Positions 38,472 to 52,700 of a stretch of 64,000 nucleotides of DNA are shown here, piece by piece. A program made the position numbers and the translations under genes. The stretch lies in the NCBI GenBank assembly GCA_033675545.1, contig JAWDGP010000015.1:55001-119000 (forward strand). The letters are read 5' to 3'. Each line of letters starts with the position of its first letter. The first letter of the stretch is position 1. This stretch comes from Elysia crispata. Taxonomy: Eukaryota > Mollusca > Gastropoda > Plakobranchidae. The notes beneath the pieces were generated by a model, which was not told where the DNA came from, made no database searches, and was given only the letters and a program-made list of their open reading frames with translations.

Positions 38472-41400
38472 CTTTAAAACAATAAAGCCTAACAAGCAAC
38501 AGCTTAAATTGAAAATTTGATGTACTTTCTCTTATGCCAAGTTCTAGATATACAATGGCCTGCCAAAGATGGATGTCATCCCCTGAAAGATAATAGGTAG
38601 AAGTGTGTTGAATATTTTTTATAAACGTGAGGAGGAACAAAACAAAAAGAATTTCAGTCCAATCACACTATGGAAAAAGCTCTAAGTTTATGATTTACAG
38701 GGCCAAGGAAAATCCACGAGAAAACAATTCTTCCCAATCAATGGCTTGGTCTTTTAAATAAACTGTCCAGAAATTAAAAACTTCCAACAAATTTACAATT
38801 AAAAAAAAAAAGTGCAGGCTCTTAGCACTAGCAGTTCTGGGAAAATGCAAAGCAAAACTTACATAAAAAATAACAATAAGTGCTTTGTAGATATTACTTT
38901 AAAATTATGTATAGTTTAACTTTAGAAAAAAAAAAAGAAAGAAAGCAAAAAAATTTAAAACAAATTTCAAATATGAAGACCATTTGAAGCTAGAAAATAG
39001 GTCACACTTTCTCAAAATTTTGAATGCTTTGAAAAGTTCAGAATTCAAGTTACCTGTTTTTTCCCATGCATCCAGTAACAAATGTGTTGCCAAGAGAAGG
39101 TAATTGTCACTGTATTGTAAGTCTGTTGATAAGAGTTCCTTTCCTACAAAAAAAGAAAAAAGTTTCAAAATAAATCTAGCCACTCTCTTCAGTTATAAAA
39201 AAAGGTATCGATAACCTTCATTTAATAATTAGAGCAAAAAAAAAAAAAAATTGCTTTGAAACTAAATAACAATATCAATTTCTTTAGTGGAAAAAAATTT
39301 AGAGAGCCCCTTCCCTCCTCAAGATTATACCAATGAAAAAAATGGCACCTATAATTTCACCAATGCAGTTTGCATTTGAATTCAAAAGAAAAAAAAAACA
39401 TAAATGGTTAATATCAAAACAATTGTTCTATCTGTTGGCAAGGAGAAACCTATCCATGGAACATTAATAAAAGCGTCTATTTAATTATTATGTGGATTTC
39501 CATGTAAGTTCCAAAACACTGTTCCCAAAGAGAAGAATTTATTGATTATTTGGTATTTAAAAAAAAAACCTTAAACACAAAAACAGGATAATCTCAGGGC
39601 TTCAAAATAAAATCCTCTTAAAATGTACTACCTAGGTTCAAACCTTCCCGGTAAAGAAGTAGCAGATCATGAGATAAAGCAAGTGTTTCCTCTAGGGTAA
39701 ACAGCCTGTGTTTGCCCATGGTTCGAGCTGATTGCATACACACTAAGTGCCTTGTCAGCTGATTTACATCTTTTGGATATTGCAAGACTCCTGTAGTACT
39801 GTCTAGATCTACAACTTCCCTCATGTGATTGATAAGCTGAGGAGGGAGAAGAAGGCAGGGTAAAGACATAAGAGCAGGATGCAAAACAAACATAATGACA
39901 TTGGTATGAACTTTCCTTGTCCAGCTTTGCATGATAGCAAAGAAAAAAAAAGGCACATGCCTGGCTTAAGTAACTTGAATGTACATGCCTTCAACATCAT
40001 TAAGGTCCATTAAATATTGAATCAATCAAACTGTATATTATTACTTTCTATATATAAAAAAGTAGCAATGCCTATTTGTCAACAATAAATATATAAATTC
40101 TCTAAACCTTGAACCTGTAATTGCCCTAAAATTAAGTGTGACTCTCAAATGAATTAATACATTTCTAAACTATTTTCACACAAACCTTATCCTGCTCTGA
40201 TTCCGACAACATGTCGAAAAACAGAGTCATGTCTCCATGGCAACAAGATTTGTGACCAAAAAGGTCAAAATACCCTTGAAGGTGCTGTAAGGCACTTCCT
40301 AAAAGAGAAAACAAAACATCAGCTCCAATTCTGTGGGAGTCAAATTAAGTGGAAGGCCAAAACCATACGAGACTAGAAATTGTGATAAAAGATAAGGTAA
40401 AAGAACTGAAGACTTGGAGAACTTATGCTTCACACTTAGGATAACCAAATTGGTGCTTATATTGGCCCTATAATACAGACCTCTTTAGGTTATCTTGATA
40501 ATGACCTATTGAACAATGCATGCAAAGCTGTCAATCTGGATTTACTGTGTAACTATGAACATTTTTTTTTTACTACAGTTGACAACGATTACATCAAACA
40601 TGGATTCCTCAAACTCATAAATTCTTTGAACTCATCAAACTTTGCCTTGATGATTTCCTTTTCTACCTTTTTATCGATCTACTACTTTGTTGGAATGTGT
40701 ATTCATCAAACAATCAATCCTCACTCATACAAAGAAAATGTTAGCCTTTTAAGAAATTTGACATACAGTGAGATAAAAAAAAACCACTCCATCACATTTG
40801 TAGATCGAATGTTAATGTGGGAAGTAGATCAATTATGCATTCATGAAATTGATATTTGACTGCTTTCTCAAAAAATATAAAAATTCCCAAATAAATTAGA
40901 GGAGTATTGCTCAGTGTAATTGCTTTCCCTCCTTCAGACAAATAATCATTGCATACCAACAGTTTTTGCAAGGTCAAGTTTCCTGACCAATAATCGTCTA
41001 AGAAACTCCAGCCTGGCAAGATAAGGCCCCCTGAGCTGTACACTGTTCTCCATACAAGATATTTTCTCACTTATGTAAGTCCACATCAGTTGCGTACTGT
41101 AGTCCGCATCTGTGGCACTGATGACAAAGCAAGAAACCAAGCTGAATTTTTAAAGTCTATTGTGCTATAGCAATAATTACCTTATCAGGAAGTACCCCCC
41201 CCCAAAAAAAAAAAAAAAAAATTACTGATAGTACACTGTTGATTAAACAGCTTTTTTCAACAATTGTAAAAATGAAAAGACAAGTTTAATTCATATCTCA
41301 CATCTGTAGCTCGCAGAGCTTTCTGATGTAAGTTAAGGAGGTGCTAATAAACTGATGAGCCATCAAGGCATTAAGTATAACTTTTTTCACATATGACATT

Positions 41401-44400
41401 AACGCCTTCTTCTCTTAAATAAAATACAGATCCAATTCTTAATTGTTTATCAGTTCCTTGATCCTTCTATTAAAACGAAAAAGACACAGCATTTTAAACA
41501 ATTAAGAACCACACACTGCTTTGTAATGATAATTTACAAGCCACAAAATCATTTGCAACCAGGAAAAGATTAAAAATAAGTGGAAAAACTAAATTATAGT
41601 AATGCATACCTCTTCTTTTCTCCGTCATCTCCATCTGCTCCACCATTGCAGACAAAGTCCTCATCAACCATGTGAAAACCTGAATCAAGATAAGTCAGCC
41701 AGAATGCCCAGTCATCTGGACTGAACAGATACAAAATATGAGAGCTGAGAGCTTCATGTTTTCTTTTCTTTTACAAAAAAAAAAAAAAGAAAGCATCATG
41801 CAATAGAGGTAACCTAATAAAAAGAAATATCAAGATTCTGAAACTTTGTTTCAGTCATGTTTGCAATGAAGCATTTGCATCTATTGAAATCAAGATAAAG
41901 GCATAATTTTTCATTATATTTTGGGCATTATTTGAAAAGTTAGATCAAGCAAGAAAGATTTGAATACGAAGACTTTCAGAGTATCACAATTAAAAAGCCC
42001 TAAATATAATATGGAAAGGGAAGCAAAATCTTTACTCAATCCATATTATAATTGACAGTTTACTCCTGCTGATACAAAAGTTATGCAAGACAATTTTAAA
42101 TGTCCCACATCTTATATAAAGAAAAAGTACAGAAAGAACAAGAAACATACAGCCATATTTTTAAGTGTATTAGAATTTTTTTTATAGTGCGCTTTTGTTC
42201 AATTCATTGATCTATAACCATTTTGAACACATTATCCTAAAAAGATAAATAGCATCATATGAAATTATAATCACTGAGAATGATCACTCTATGGGCTAGA
42301 AGTTGACCTGCTGTTATTATTTGGAAAGCATAAAATTTGGTCCTCATTTCAGGCAATGTACCAAAGGTAAAGAAGCCACGTGGGGAAGATACCCCCTTCC
42401 ATACCACTGAATGCTACTGATGAAACAAAAACAAAATTCTCAGTCTTTTTTTTTTCTTACGTATGATTGAGCAGCTGTTTATGAATTATATTGACACGAT
42501 CCCATTTGCCAAGTTTGGTACACACATTGGCCAGCTTTGTTTCTCTCAGGTTCAACTCATTTCCTAGCTGAGCTGTAAAAAAACATACATCAAAAAGCTT
42601 TTATGAAAAATGTTCATATCCACTAGATTGTAAAAAATTACATAATCTTTTCCTATATCCTAAATGTTTTGGAGAATACATTTGTGAGCCACATACGACA
42701 AATATTTCATGAACATTTAGAGCTCATAATAAGGAAGTCAGCTCCAATAAAATAATGTAATCCGCCTTCAACACTTAAATGGTTTGCTATGTTCAGAACT
42801 AAATACAGACATGTTCCTCCTCTCTGATTTTGCTGAATGACAGGAGCACATAATTGACTCAAGGAAAATCTACAATCTAAGCTAAAATGTTGCATCTTTT
42901 CTCAAATAATGTATGAAATTCAGTCATTTACAACTTGTGAGGCATACCTGGTTAATATATATATTTATTCAGTCACCTTTTTGAAAGGTAAGGAAACATA
43001 TTGATTAAAGGACTTTTTAACCCATTTCATGCCAATCATTTATTAGCACTACAATTGAATGATAATTTCGTTCAATGTTCACCACTAAGAAGCTAAAGAA
43101 AATGCATCATTCTAAATACTGACATCTCATTGTATAAAATATATGCAATATGCTGCTCATTTGGACTGTGTTCAAGATATATTGCTGTCTTGTTGCAATG
43201 GTATTAAAAATGGAGAAAAATAGGTATAGTCAGATGATAACATAAAAGACTTGTTTCGCAGCAGCTTAGCCATGTAAGGTCTTTATACATATGAAAAAAA
43301 AAATGAAAAAGAATCAAGCATCTCTAAGTAAAACTCATAATAATTAGACATTAAAGAAATTGACTACCTTTTCAGATCAGATCCTTTCTCTTATAGACCC
43401 TATTATCCATTTTTCACGTTTATAGACTAGGGTGTAAGGGGGTTAAAAGGGGACAATAAACCCCCACTGTTTCTTACCTCCAAGAGGTCCATCCAGCACA
43501 GTTAAACACTCGTCCCACTTCTCTTGCAGCTCAAGGATTATCAAGTAGAGCAAGATTTCTGAATGGTAACACAAAATCAATTTCTTTCATATAAGATAAT
43601 GAAAACATTAGAAACCATTTTAAGAGTGTGAAATTTAAAATAAATTACTTGTTTATTCATTGAATCTAAACTAAAAGCTAATTAGGATATAAAACAACCT
43701 TTTATTGCTACAAGATCAAAAGACTGAACTCTATCAATGAAAAAAGGGGAAAGGCCAGTTTATATCCAGAAAAAAATCATATAAAATATAAGGTCAGTAA
43801 ACTGCAATGCTGAGGTATTAAGAGTTAACTTAAAATTTTGGAGTTGCTACTTAAATTTGCCTCACACTCTTCAATTCAGAAAGGCATAAAACTCGGAGAT
43901 TGAAATGCAGATCACTCAGCAGAGTCCTCAACTAATCCAAATGTTCAGACAACATTGATGCTTTTCATGTATAATTATATTTTGTTAAATGTTTACTCAT
44001 AGATCGTGACCAAAAAAAAAAAAAGAAATGAGCCCCATAGGTAAGGAACAGTGATCAAACACACAGGATATTACATGATATACATGATACTCTGCATGAT
44101 AAGCTTACCTGCCTCTGCCTCTATTTTTTCCTCCTGAATATACTTCTTGGTCATTCTCTCTGCCAGAGGAAGATACATTGTGCGACCAAGTTTTTCATCT
44201 GCATGAGCCTACAGTTTGAGATTAAAAACAATAACAAAACCTTTAAAAAAAATTTCAACCAATTTGTTATTTAAAATGTCAAAACCTGACGATACAATTT
44301 TTTTTTCTGTATAATAAACACTTCCAATGCTATGAAATTTGGGGGAAAGATTATAAAATCAACCAATATAGCTTATGTACTGTGAGCTGAGAGAAAGTGG

Positions 44401-47400
44401 GCCTAAATGAATTACAAAAAGCTAAGACTGAAAGAAAACAAGGAAATAAAGGGGCTTTTATACAGATGGCTGGCAAAAGGAGAGAGGAGTATCTTACAAA
44501 AGCCAACAACTTGAATTTACAGCTTGTAAATTTGTGCTTAATTAATTTTAAGTTTCTTTAAACAATACAGTTTCCAATGACGCTCTAAGTTGGTTAATAT
44601 AGGGAACCTTGATTCAAGCCCCAAGCTATGCAGAGAATAAGTACGTGATAGGCACCCTTTCAGGTTAGGTCAGAACACTTGTAATGAAGGGTTTTCTTCT
44701 CTCATATCTAGCTGTTTCTGGGATTATCTCATCTCTGAGTTCATCATTGCATTGATTATCTTTATCAGCACTTAACCTGCATGACGATGCTCATCACAGC
44801 CCAGAAGTAATAAGGGTTCTTGTTGGGTCTGCACTTATGAAGAGCCATGGCAGTACGCTGCTGGTCTCTGTAGTTCCCCAGCCTGACATGGGCCATGAAC
44901 AGGCATGAAAGGATGTCCTCATTTGCTGGCTGTTGTCGTGCAGCAGCTTCATAAAGGCTGGCTATACATGAATCTAAAAAAAAAAAATTAATCTTATTCT
45001 TTTCAAAACCGAAACAAATCATTGTCTTTATTATAGTGTATATTTGCAAGGAGATATAATGAACCATTCAATTGTACCAAGTCAAGTCTTTCAAAAAAAA
45101 AAAGCAACTCAAATATAATGGTAAAATCTTCGAAAGTCTTACAAACTTATGATTGCATTCAATATATTTAACCTAGTCATATGTAGACCGATTAATGTGA
45201 CATGCACATGAAAAATACCAATAAATTCAATGTATAGAGCAAAATATTGCAAACACTTATCACCAAAAACAAAATCAATAACAACATATCTATCAATCTT
45301 CTCACTTTAACAGTTTTGAGGCTGCAAAATCTTAAATCATATCTAAATGTCCAATTTAAAAGTTTAAAAAAGGAAATTGGTATTTACTTACATTGATGGG
45401 TTTCTTTGTAGCAGATAGACATAGCATTTAGTGTTTGTTCCTCCATTGGCTCCGATTTATGTACCTCTGCCAACAAAGAATTTCCTTCTGGCATGCGACC
45501 CATACGCAGCAAAGCCAAGGCTTTTAAAACCTAAAGAATAAGTGACTTAACTATGAAAATCTCAGCATATACATGGAAATGAAAGAAAATTGGGAATTAA
45601 AAAAATAGTATCAAACTTTCAAAGAACTAATATTTTGCTAAATTTCAGCCATTTCTCAGGAGATTGGTTTTTTACAAGCAATTCACAAGTCTTACCCAAT
45701 ATTTTGGAACAAACTGCTTTTAACTGCACATAAAAGCTGCTAGAGGTGTCAATAAAAATTATAAATTCCATTAAATTAACTCTTATTGTATGGAACCAAA
45801 ATCCACATTTCTACATAGATAATTTTGGATCCAAATTTGGGGCTGCATACGTTTTGCACCATAACTTTGTTAAAAATTATTTCTCACAAAACACATATCA
45901 AAATAAATGGCTTTAAGAGGGCTTTATAGTCATTATAAAACCACAAGTTTATTTTAATTTGGTACATTCATTTGTTTTTATCTTTGAATCTTGCTTCTTT
46001 CACAAGTGTAGGTCTATATCTAGACATTTCATAATCATTTTCCACTACCATCTATGTCTGAATCAGAACAAATTCAAGAACTAGAGTTGGATTCATCACA
46101 ATCTATATACTTTCTGATGGTTTATTGCACTTCAGAGCATGTATAGAGCTGAGGCCTATTCTCAATGTCTACTAGGATCAGCAACGATATAAACAATACA
46201 AAAGAAAAACGTCTAAAAGTGACTATTTCTTCCCTCAATGCTGAAAAAATCTCCTAACTGAAAGCCAATGATGTCAGCATCCGGTTTCTATAAGTTGGGC
46301 TGGTTTTTAAATATTGAATAAGGATTGGATTGGAATATAGTAATCTTTGTGCCACACTATGTGGAGAGCCGTAAAATAGTACTTTTCATCTGCCACACTG
46401 TGTGGTAAGCCGAATACAAGGAGTTAATGTAAGGGCACATCTATTCTGAATTGAAATATTACTCAGAGGAACCTGCAAAGGCTGGTATTAATTGCAGCTA
46501 TCAGGCCAACTCACCCTAAGCTTTAAAATTGTGTTTTTCTTCATGAGTTTGATATGAATGCTGAACACGAATATGAAGGTTTTTATTCCTTGCAAATAGA
46601 TGCTTTTCAAGATATAAGCATTTTTGTGTTGCTCTAAAAATAATAAAATCCCGTTTGAGCACAAGTTTCGATTTCACCGGGAAACATTCAATTGTCAAGC
46701 CTAACGTGAGTTGGGCCGATGTCTGCAATTTTATCCAAAGGCTTGCTGTTAGTTAAATCTTAAAATAGTAATAGTTCCATTAAAATTCCACGTTTGGCAG
46801 CTCTAACAAAATGCAAACTTTATAGCAAAAGAAATACTATATATTTCCCCTTTAGAATCACCATACCTTTGCACATGATAAGTCCTTCTGTTTCTTCAGG
46901 ACCTTATCAGCTTCTTGAATAGCTTTTTTATTGTTGCCATTATCCAAACAATCTGAAGGAGAGAAAATTGTTTTGTAAGGTAACAATCAAGATTTCAAAG
47001 TAGTAACAAAAGGTAACATGGATGAGCATTTTAGACATTATTATTACTATTAACTAGATTTTTCTCTCAATCAGCTAGATCTAGAGTAGCTCTTAGACAG
47101 GATATAAAAACTATGCCGAATGAGCACAGTGGACCTCGACAAAAACAAAATCAGGGGTAATGAAGGGGTTTTATTTTCTCTAAACAATGATATGGGAACC
47201 TCTGTCTTAACGAAAGATGTGATGAGAACCTCAGGCATAACGAAGTTGTGGAGATTAAAGTGTAGTGAAACTGAAAATACCATTGCCAGACTGGCGCCCT
47301 TAAGTCTGGGCTGTGTTTGCATGTCCTCTAGGTCTATGCGCAGCTGTGAACTTGAGTGAAGGCTAGAATTAGCGACCACCTGTGGGCTATGGTGAGGAGA

Positions 47401-49346
47401 GGGGCAAAGTCTATAACTGAAGATATCAACTGGCGTAAGGCTGCAGGCATACTTTGTGCTTACAACCAGAGAGGGGTGTGTGTGATGATGTGTATAGGAG
47501 GAAAGGGTGGGGTGAGGGGTGGGGGAGGAGTGTTTGTGCATGTGGGGGCTAAAAACTAATAAACTAAGGTAGTTCTGGTTAGGAACTAAGGTTGCCATCG
47601 TTGCATTGTCTGTGATTGGCTGATTGCTACATAGGGCCACTCCTCACTCCTCCTGCATCAGGTAATGCGTGTTTATGATTGAGCAAGGAAATTTTGGGAA
47701 TTACTGATGCTTAGGTCTATAGCGGTTCTCCAGGCCTATATTCTGACTTTGAGTCTGGCGTTTCAAGTCACTATCAGTCTGTCAATTTCATTCTTGAATT
47801 AGCCTTCACATTCTTTGAATTAGATCTAGATCTACACTCTGTCTCAATAAGATTCATTTACCGTTTCATTTTAGAAATTTATCTTTGATACAGCATTATA
47901 AATGACATCGATGAAAAGTGCATATTGTTTGAGGCAAAACTTAAACTGATAGAGGCAGTAGAGAAAGGAGATAAAACTTTACTTGTGTGTGTGTGAATGA
48001 GTGTCAGAAGTTGCTTGTCAATTGCACAAAATATGCAATATGTTGAAAGTTTGTGTAGAGGTAAGACTAGATTAAGAGACAAAAGCACAGAAAAAGATAA
48101 GGATTGGGTAGAGGGAGGCAAAATGAGGAGTTTTAGTTTTTCTTGTCTGCAACAAAACATTGATTATAACGAAGTTTCAGCCCTGGCCCGTTAATTTCGT
48201 TAGCCTATATCTGAGGTCTACTGTATTAGACACATCCCCTTTAAAGTTTATAGACGTGATAAAAACAATGATACCATCCCATGATAAAATTAATAAGGGT
48301 GCTCATTGGCAAGCAGGCATGAATTTGAATTAAACACCTAATATTCCTAAAATTAAGATGCATGAATGCAACTTGTAAATTTATAAATCGATTCATTGTG
48401 GATAATTAAAAGTAGATCTAATTAACTCTAAATAGATAGCCTACTTTGTTTTGTATGGACTTATGTATGTGAACTGTACTTTTATCATACTAAAGAGGGC
48501 TTCGTTTGAACCACTAATAGAGATGATAGAAAAAGATAAAGCTTGGTTTTTACAATGTAGTCTAAAGTAAATCATTTTCCAACAATAAATTACCAATAAA
48601 AAACTACCGCATCCTAGATACTATATATACTCAACCAAGGGACCCAATCGGAATTCTTACCGAGGTTTTATTCAACTATAATATGTACCAGGGATGTGCA
48701 CTATCAGCTTGACAAGTTTAGCTCTCAGCTCTAGATCTCTAAAGACTATTCAATAAATGGATTCATTTCCAAGGAATGAGACTGGGTTATCTGCTTATAT
48801 TTATACTCCAACAAATACAAAAAAAATTTAATGAAGTAACAGGGTGATCCAATGTACTGCTTTTAAACCGATTTTGGAGTTTGAAAATTAATCTAGGCCT
48901 ACAATTTGTGCAATTGAGCCCTGAATTGCAACTCATATTATTACAGGGCTTCCAACTCACTATTTATCCAATATTACATTGTATCTCAAAGTTGCTATTC
49001 AATAGGGGCCTCTTTAGCATGGTATCATAAAAATTTAGATTTACACATAATTACATTCTAATCCTAGGTCTAGTTAGGAAGCACTGGCCAGCCCAAAGCA
49101 GAACTAAGCCTATTCATGCAGCACCAAGATTGCAAATATTGGCGATTTCGGCACTCCTGTTCTATCATGATTTCATTGGGTTTAAATGCCTTATAAGTGA
49201 GGGCTTCCGAAATTGAGAATGGAAGCATACAGAGACAGCATTTAAGAAAATATTTTCAACCAAACAACCAACAAATAGATTGAATCCTAACCATAGATAG
49301 GCCGTAATCGTCTTTCGTTCACATCCACATGGCTTCGGGACGCCAT
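38472..49346 (-). CDS. NAA25: NAA25, exons 1-13: N-terminal half of the NatB auxiliary subunit
   Basis: NAA25 (yeast Mdm20) binds NAA20 to form NatB, which acetylates nascent Met-Asp/Glu/Asn/Gln N-termini at the ribosome. Exons: 49346-49292, 46952-46867, 45530-45392, 44973-44777, 44208-44109, 43558-43478, 42572-42461, 41720-41610, 41117-40957, 40298-40186, 39836-39632, 39143-39054, 38582-38472. The start ATG (49346) gives MASRSHVDVNERRLRPIYDC, closely matching the animal NAA25 N-terminus. Further landmarks: LDNGNNKKAIQEADKVLKKQ, NPYYFWAVMSIVMQ, LPLAERMTKKYIQEEKIEAE, LRGPYLARLEFLRR, and FKLLLVRLYCFKG, all in TPR-like helical repeats. With exons 14-26 the CDS is 2940 nt (979 residues); human NAA25 is about 970. 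Phases agree at all junctions. The gene appears intact. Confidence 0.96.
47127..48223. mobile_element. Diverged TIR element, pogo/Tigger-like, in NAA25 intron 1
   Basis: Left end CAGTGGACCTCGA and right end (inverse) CAGTAGACCTCAG. Subterminal TAACGAA motifs (TTATAACGAAGTTT, TTAATTTCGTTA) are typical of pogo/Tigger-like nonautonomous elements of the Tc1/mariner group. TA lies outside the right end; the left flank is CA, so the TA duplication is not intact. It spans 1.1 kb with no transposase frame recognised. Confidence 0.55.
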
Positions 49347-49778
49347 CTTCGCCTATGGAGAAAGTTTGGCCTAAGCCCTAGGATACGATTTTAGCTGTTT
49401 ATGTCCCTACTGCGTTTATTTTCGTACAAGAGGTAGTATTCGTCATTATAACCGGAAAATGCTCTTCAACGAAATTATACGAGATATTGCTTATTCGTCC
49501 TTGAATATCAATAAAAAGCTTCCTTTCTATTTGTACGTACGGACAAACAACTATAGTACATCTATTCGGCTGAATGAAAAGCACCAGTAAGCCTATCTAA
49601 TCCAGCACTGGCAGTATAAAATATATATTCTTCAGTTCAATTTCAAGTTGATAGTCAAGTGTCAGCTAACAGCATAGCGGTCATGTCCGTGGAACGATCG
49701 ACCAATGTATTGGATTAATTTTGTTTCCATGTTCTTGGAATAAAATTCTCTGAAAGCTAGAATCTAGAATTGGCAGTA
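49347..49778. promoter_or_regulatory. Head-to-head intergenic region of NAA25 and MTFP1, probable bidirectional promoter
   Basis: Only 432 bp separate the start codons of the two divergently transcribed housekeeping genes. An ETS-type ACCGGAAA word lies at 49451-49458. No TATA box is clearly placed for either gene. Transcription starts and 5' UTRs are not determined. Confidence 0.6.
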
Positions 49779-52700
49779 ATGACACAGATTGATAAGGAGA
49801 GGATTAAGCAAACTAAAGAATATGACATCTTCAAAGATTCGCTGCTCAGATACCTTGGTAAGCCGGCTCCTAATCCTATCTAGATTTCTAGATCTACTTA
49901 GAATCCAAGTTCTAGATCTAGATCTAGTTCTTTATCTTTTATAGTTTATCACTAATCTAGAACATCTACACGATGACGAAAATACAGTACAACTCTGTCT
50001 CAACGAACTTGTTCGGTCATTTTTAACAGTTCGTTGGAGCCCTGACATAAGGCACCACAAGGGAAGTAACCAACCAAAGTGAAATTACCACATAATTAGC
50101 TCCCTTGTTTTTATCACCTAACTACATGTTTATAAAGCCACTCTCTACCCTTCCCACACGTGCCCAAGCTACCGCCGCTTTGGCTTTTTTATCCTGTATC
50201 ATGATCTTCCCATACATTTGTTGCCACTCCCTGCCCACTTCCCCTAGCCCTCTCTTTTTATTATCTTCTCCCTGTATATCAATACTTTGTTCTCACCCAC
50301 CCTTAGGGTAAATTTTTACTTCTACACCCACACTCACAAGAGTGCTGTTTCTTGTCTTTCCGGTCGACCTTGACCGTTATCGCATTATAAGTGAAAGTAG
50401 TCCCGATTACATAGTACTATAAAGGCGCAATTTTATGGAATTTTAACAAGATAAATAAAAAAAATTTGGGCGGTGGGGGTGGGGGCGGAAGACACCCCCC
50501 CCCCCCCCCAATGAAAAAGTATAAGTATTAAAAATTGGGGGGGGGGGACCCACCCCCGACATAAAGCGACTTTCACTTGATAATACGATGAAATCCAGGT
50601 CAAGATGAACCGAAAAGACAAGAAACAGCACACAGTAAAAAAAAAAAAAAAAGAGTAATTAATACAGCTCTTACCTTTACTCCGTCTCTGCTGCTTCGAA
50701 CACCTCCATATCACTATCTTATAAAATTCAGCAATAACTTGAAAATAATCAAAAGAACACTTATCACAAGCAGCCATGAAGAAAATCACGATCAAAACAC
50801 TTCAGCTGTTGAGCCAATGAGTAATGACAATGAAATGAGACAAAAGACGCGCCTTTAATTGCGCATGTGCATAGGTAATTGTAAGACGTTGCACATGCGC
50901 AAAGAGTAATTAAAAAGAAAGTAATACGCATGCGCAAAAGATGGAAGTAATTAACATGCAAAAAGGCACCTACCTCGAGTAAATCAATACGCTTAAATAG
51001 ATTAAGAAAGAAGAAATAATCCAAAATAAAAAGTCATATATTTCAAAAACTATTTATTTGCGGCGAATAAAATTTTCACATTGAAATCTAACAGAAAAAC
51101 ATCACTTTAAATGCCAATGCGAGTTGGGTGTACAGGTAAAAAAATACCACCCTTAGTAAATAGGCCTACTTAACACTATGGCATAAAGGGTGCCCAACAC
51201 CTATACACTTCAAAAATTCAAGCACTTTTTTACAGCTGACAGGGGACCTTTTGATTGAATTTCAACTACATAATTTCTAAGCAGAAAAGCATTCTCTTGT
51301 GGGTTGGCCAATACTTTCAGTTCGTTGAACCCGAGGACAGGTCTGAGATTAGTTCATTTGATGCAAGGTATTTTAAGAGAGTCAAAGAAGAAAAAAAAAG
51401 GGGGATTTTACTCTGTTCGTTGAATTCAAGGAGTTCTTTGAATCCGAGTTTGTTGGATTCAAGGTGTACTGGCTAAACTTGATGTAGAATGTGTAAACAC
51501 CAAGCAACCTTTTTGGCCATGTGATGAGAAGAGAGAAATTATTAAATGTTGCTAGATTCGATATCAATAGCCTACTGTAAATATAACATGGTTTATCGGT
51601 TGTTGTTGCTTTTCTTTTTTATCAATTTTGCTCTAAAGGAAAGAAATCACTTTTAAATTAAAATTAGGAGTAGGACTTCCGATTGGGTAAGTTGTTTAAA
51701 ATATATAGGATCTATGATGCAGTAGTTTTTTTATTTTTTTGGCAGTTCATTCTTAGAAAATGATTTACACAGTAAAATCCAAGCCCAAGTCTTTTCTATG
51801 AGCGGATCAAATGAAGCCCTCTGATAGAGGTACGATGTACTTATTCTGAAATCATTTCCAAATTACCTTTGAATATATTTAATTTAAATGTTAGTTTTAT
51901 AAGTAACTTTTTCCTGTTTAGAAGAGTTTTTAGAATCAAGGATGAGATTTCTGTTACAAGGTCCATGCTGTTTCCTCCTTTGGAATTCTATTAGAAAACA
52001 TGACGTGGGACTATTTAGGACTGGGTTTGACCATGAGACATAATTATACCACCATAAAAAACTACAGTCTTCTAATCTAACTATTTCTCTAGAAGAAGCT
52101 TGTGACAAAGGATGATGATCTTACTTTTAAATTATGCACCAAAAGTGGGTTTTTGGTCTTTATCATTTGAGTTTATTATGCAACAGATAACCGTAAACCA
52201 TGGGTAGCAAAATATCAGCACTTAGAGATAAGATCATTTTGACATGCTTAGATACTAGGCTACTACTAGTAGTACAAGAGGCCTAGTTATCATTTGTGAG
52301 CAGGAGTAAACATTTAGATCCCAGCATGAGTATTTTGACCAATTGGTGCCATAGAAACTGTCAAAGTCTTGCATCAACAGCCTGACTTAGTACCTACAGA
52401 CATGCCTTAAATTTTCTCCCTCTATCCCTCTTTGTTGAGGCCCTGCCCCTCATTCTTGGAGGTTAGTATACAAGTGATAAGAAAAAGAAAGTTCTCAAGA
52501 CCTTGCTTATAAATGCTACCACTTGCTAACAATAACACACATCCATCTTAATCTTCTTGTTATATATTCATGCCAAAAATCTCACTCCCCAATCTTTCTA
52601 CATAAGTGCCTTCCCTGCAGGACATCAGTTTTTGGCAAAAAAAAAAATTCATTGTCAGATTATTCAGTAGCTTGAAGTAGTGAACATTCTTTTATATTCT

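Larger units (their letters stand above)
49985..51471. mobile_element. 1.5-kb pogo/Tigger-like TIR element in MTFP1 intron 1
   Basis: Left end CAGTACAACTCTGTCTCAAC; the inverse of the right end is CAGTACACCTTGAATCCAAC. Subterminal CAACGAAC/GTTCGTTG motifs occur on both sides, as in the element in NAA25 intron 1. TA precedes the left end but not the right. It contains a nested foldback block (50340-50640). No transposase is visible. Confidence 0.55.

Noticed and set aside
47071-47640. 189-codon - strand ORF in NAA25 intron 1
   Set aside because: Lies within a TIR element, low-complexity Pro/Ser/His content, no splice sites or homology.
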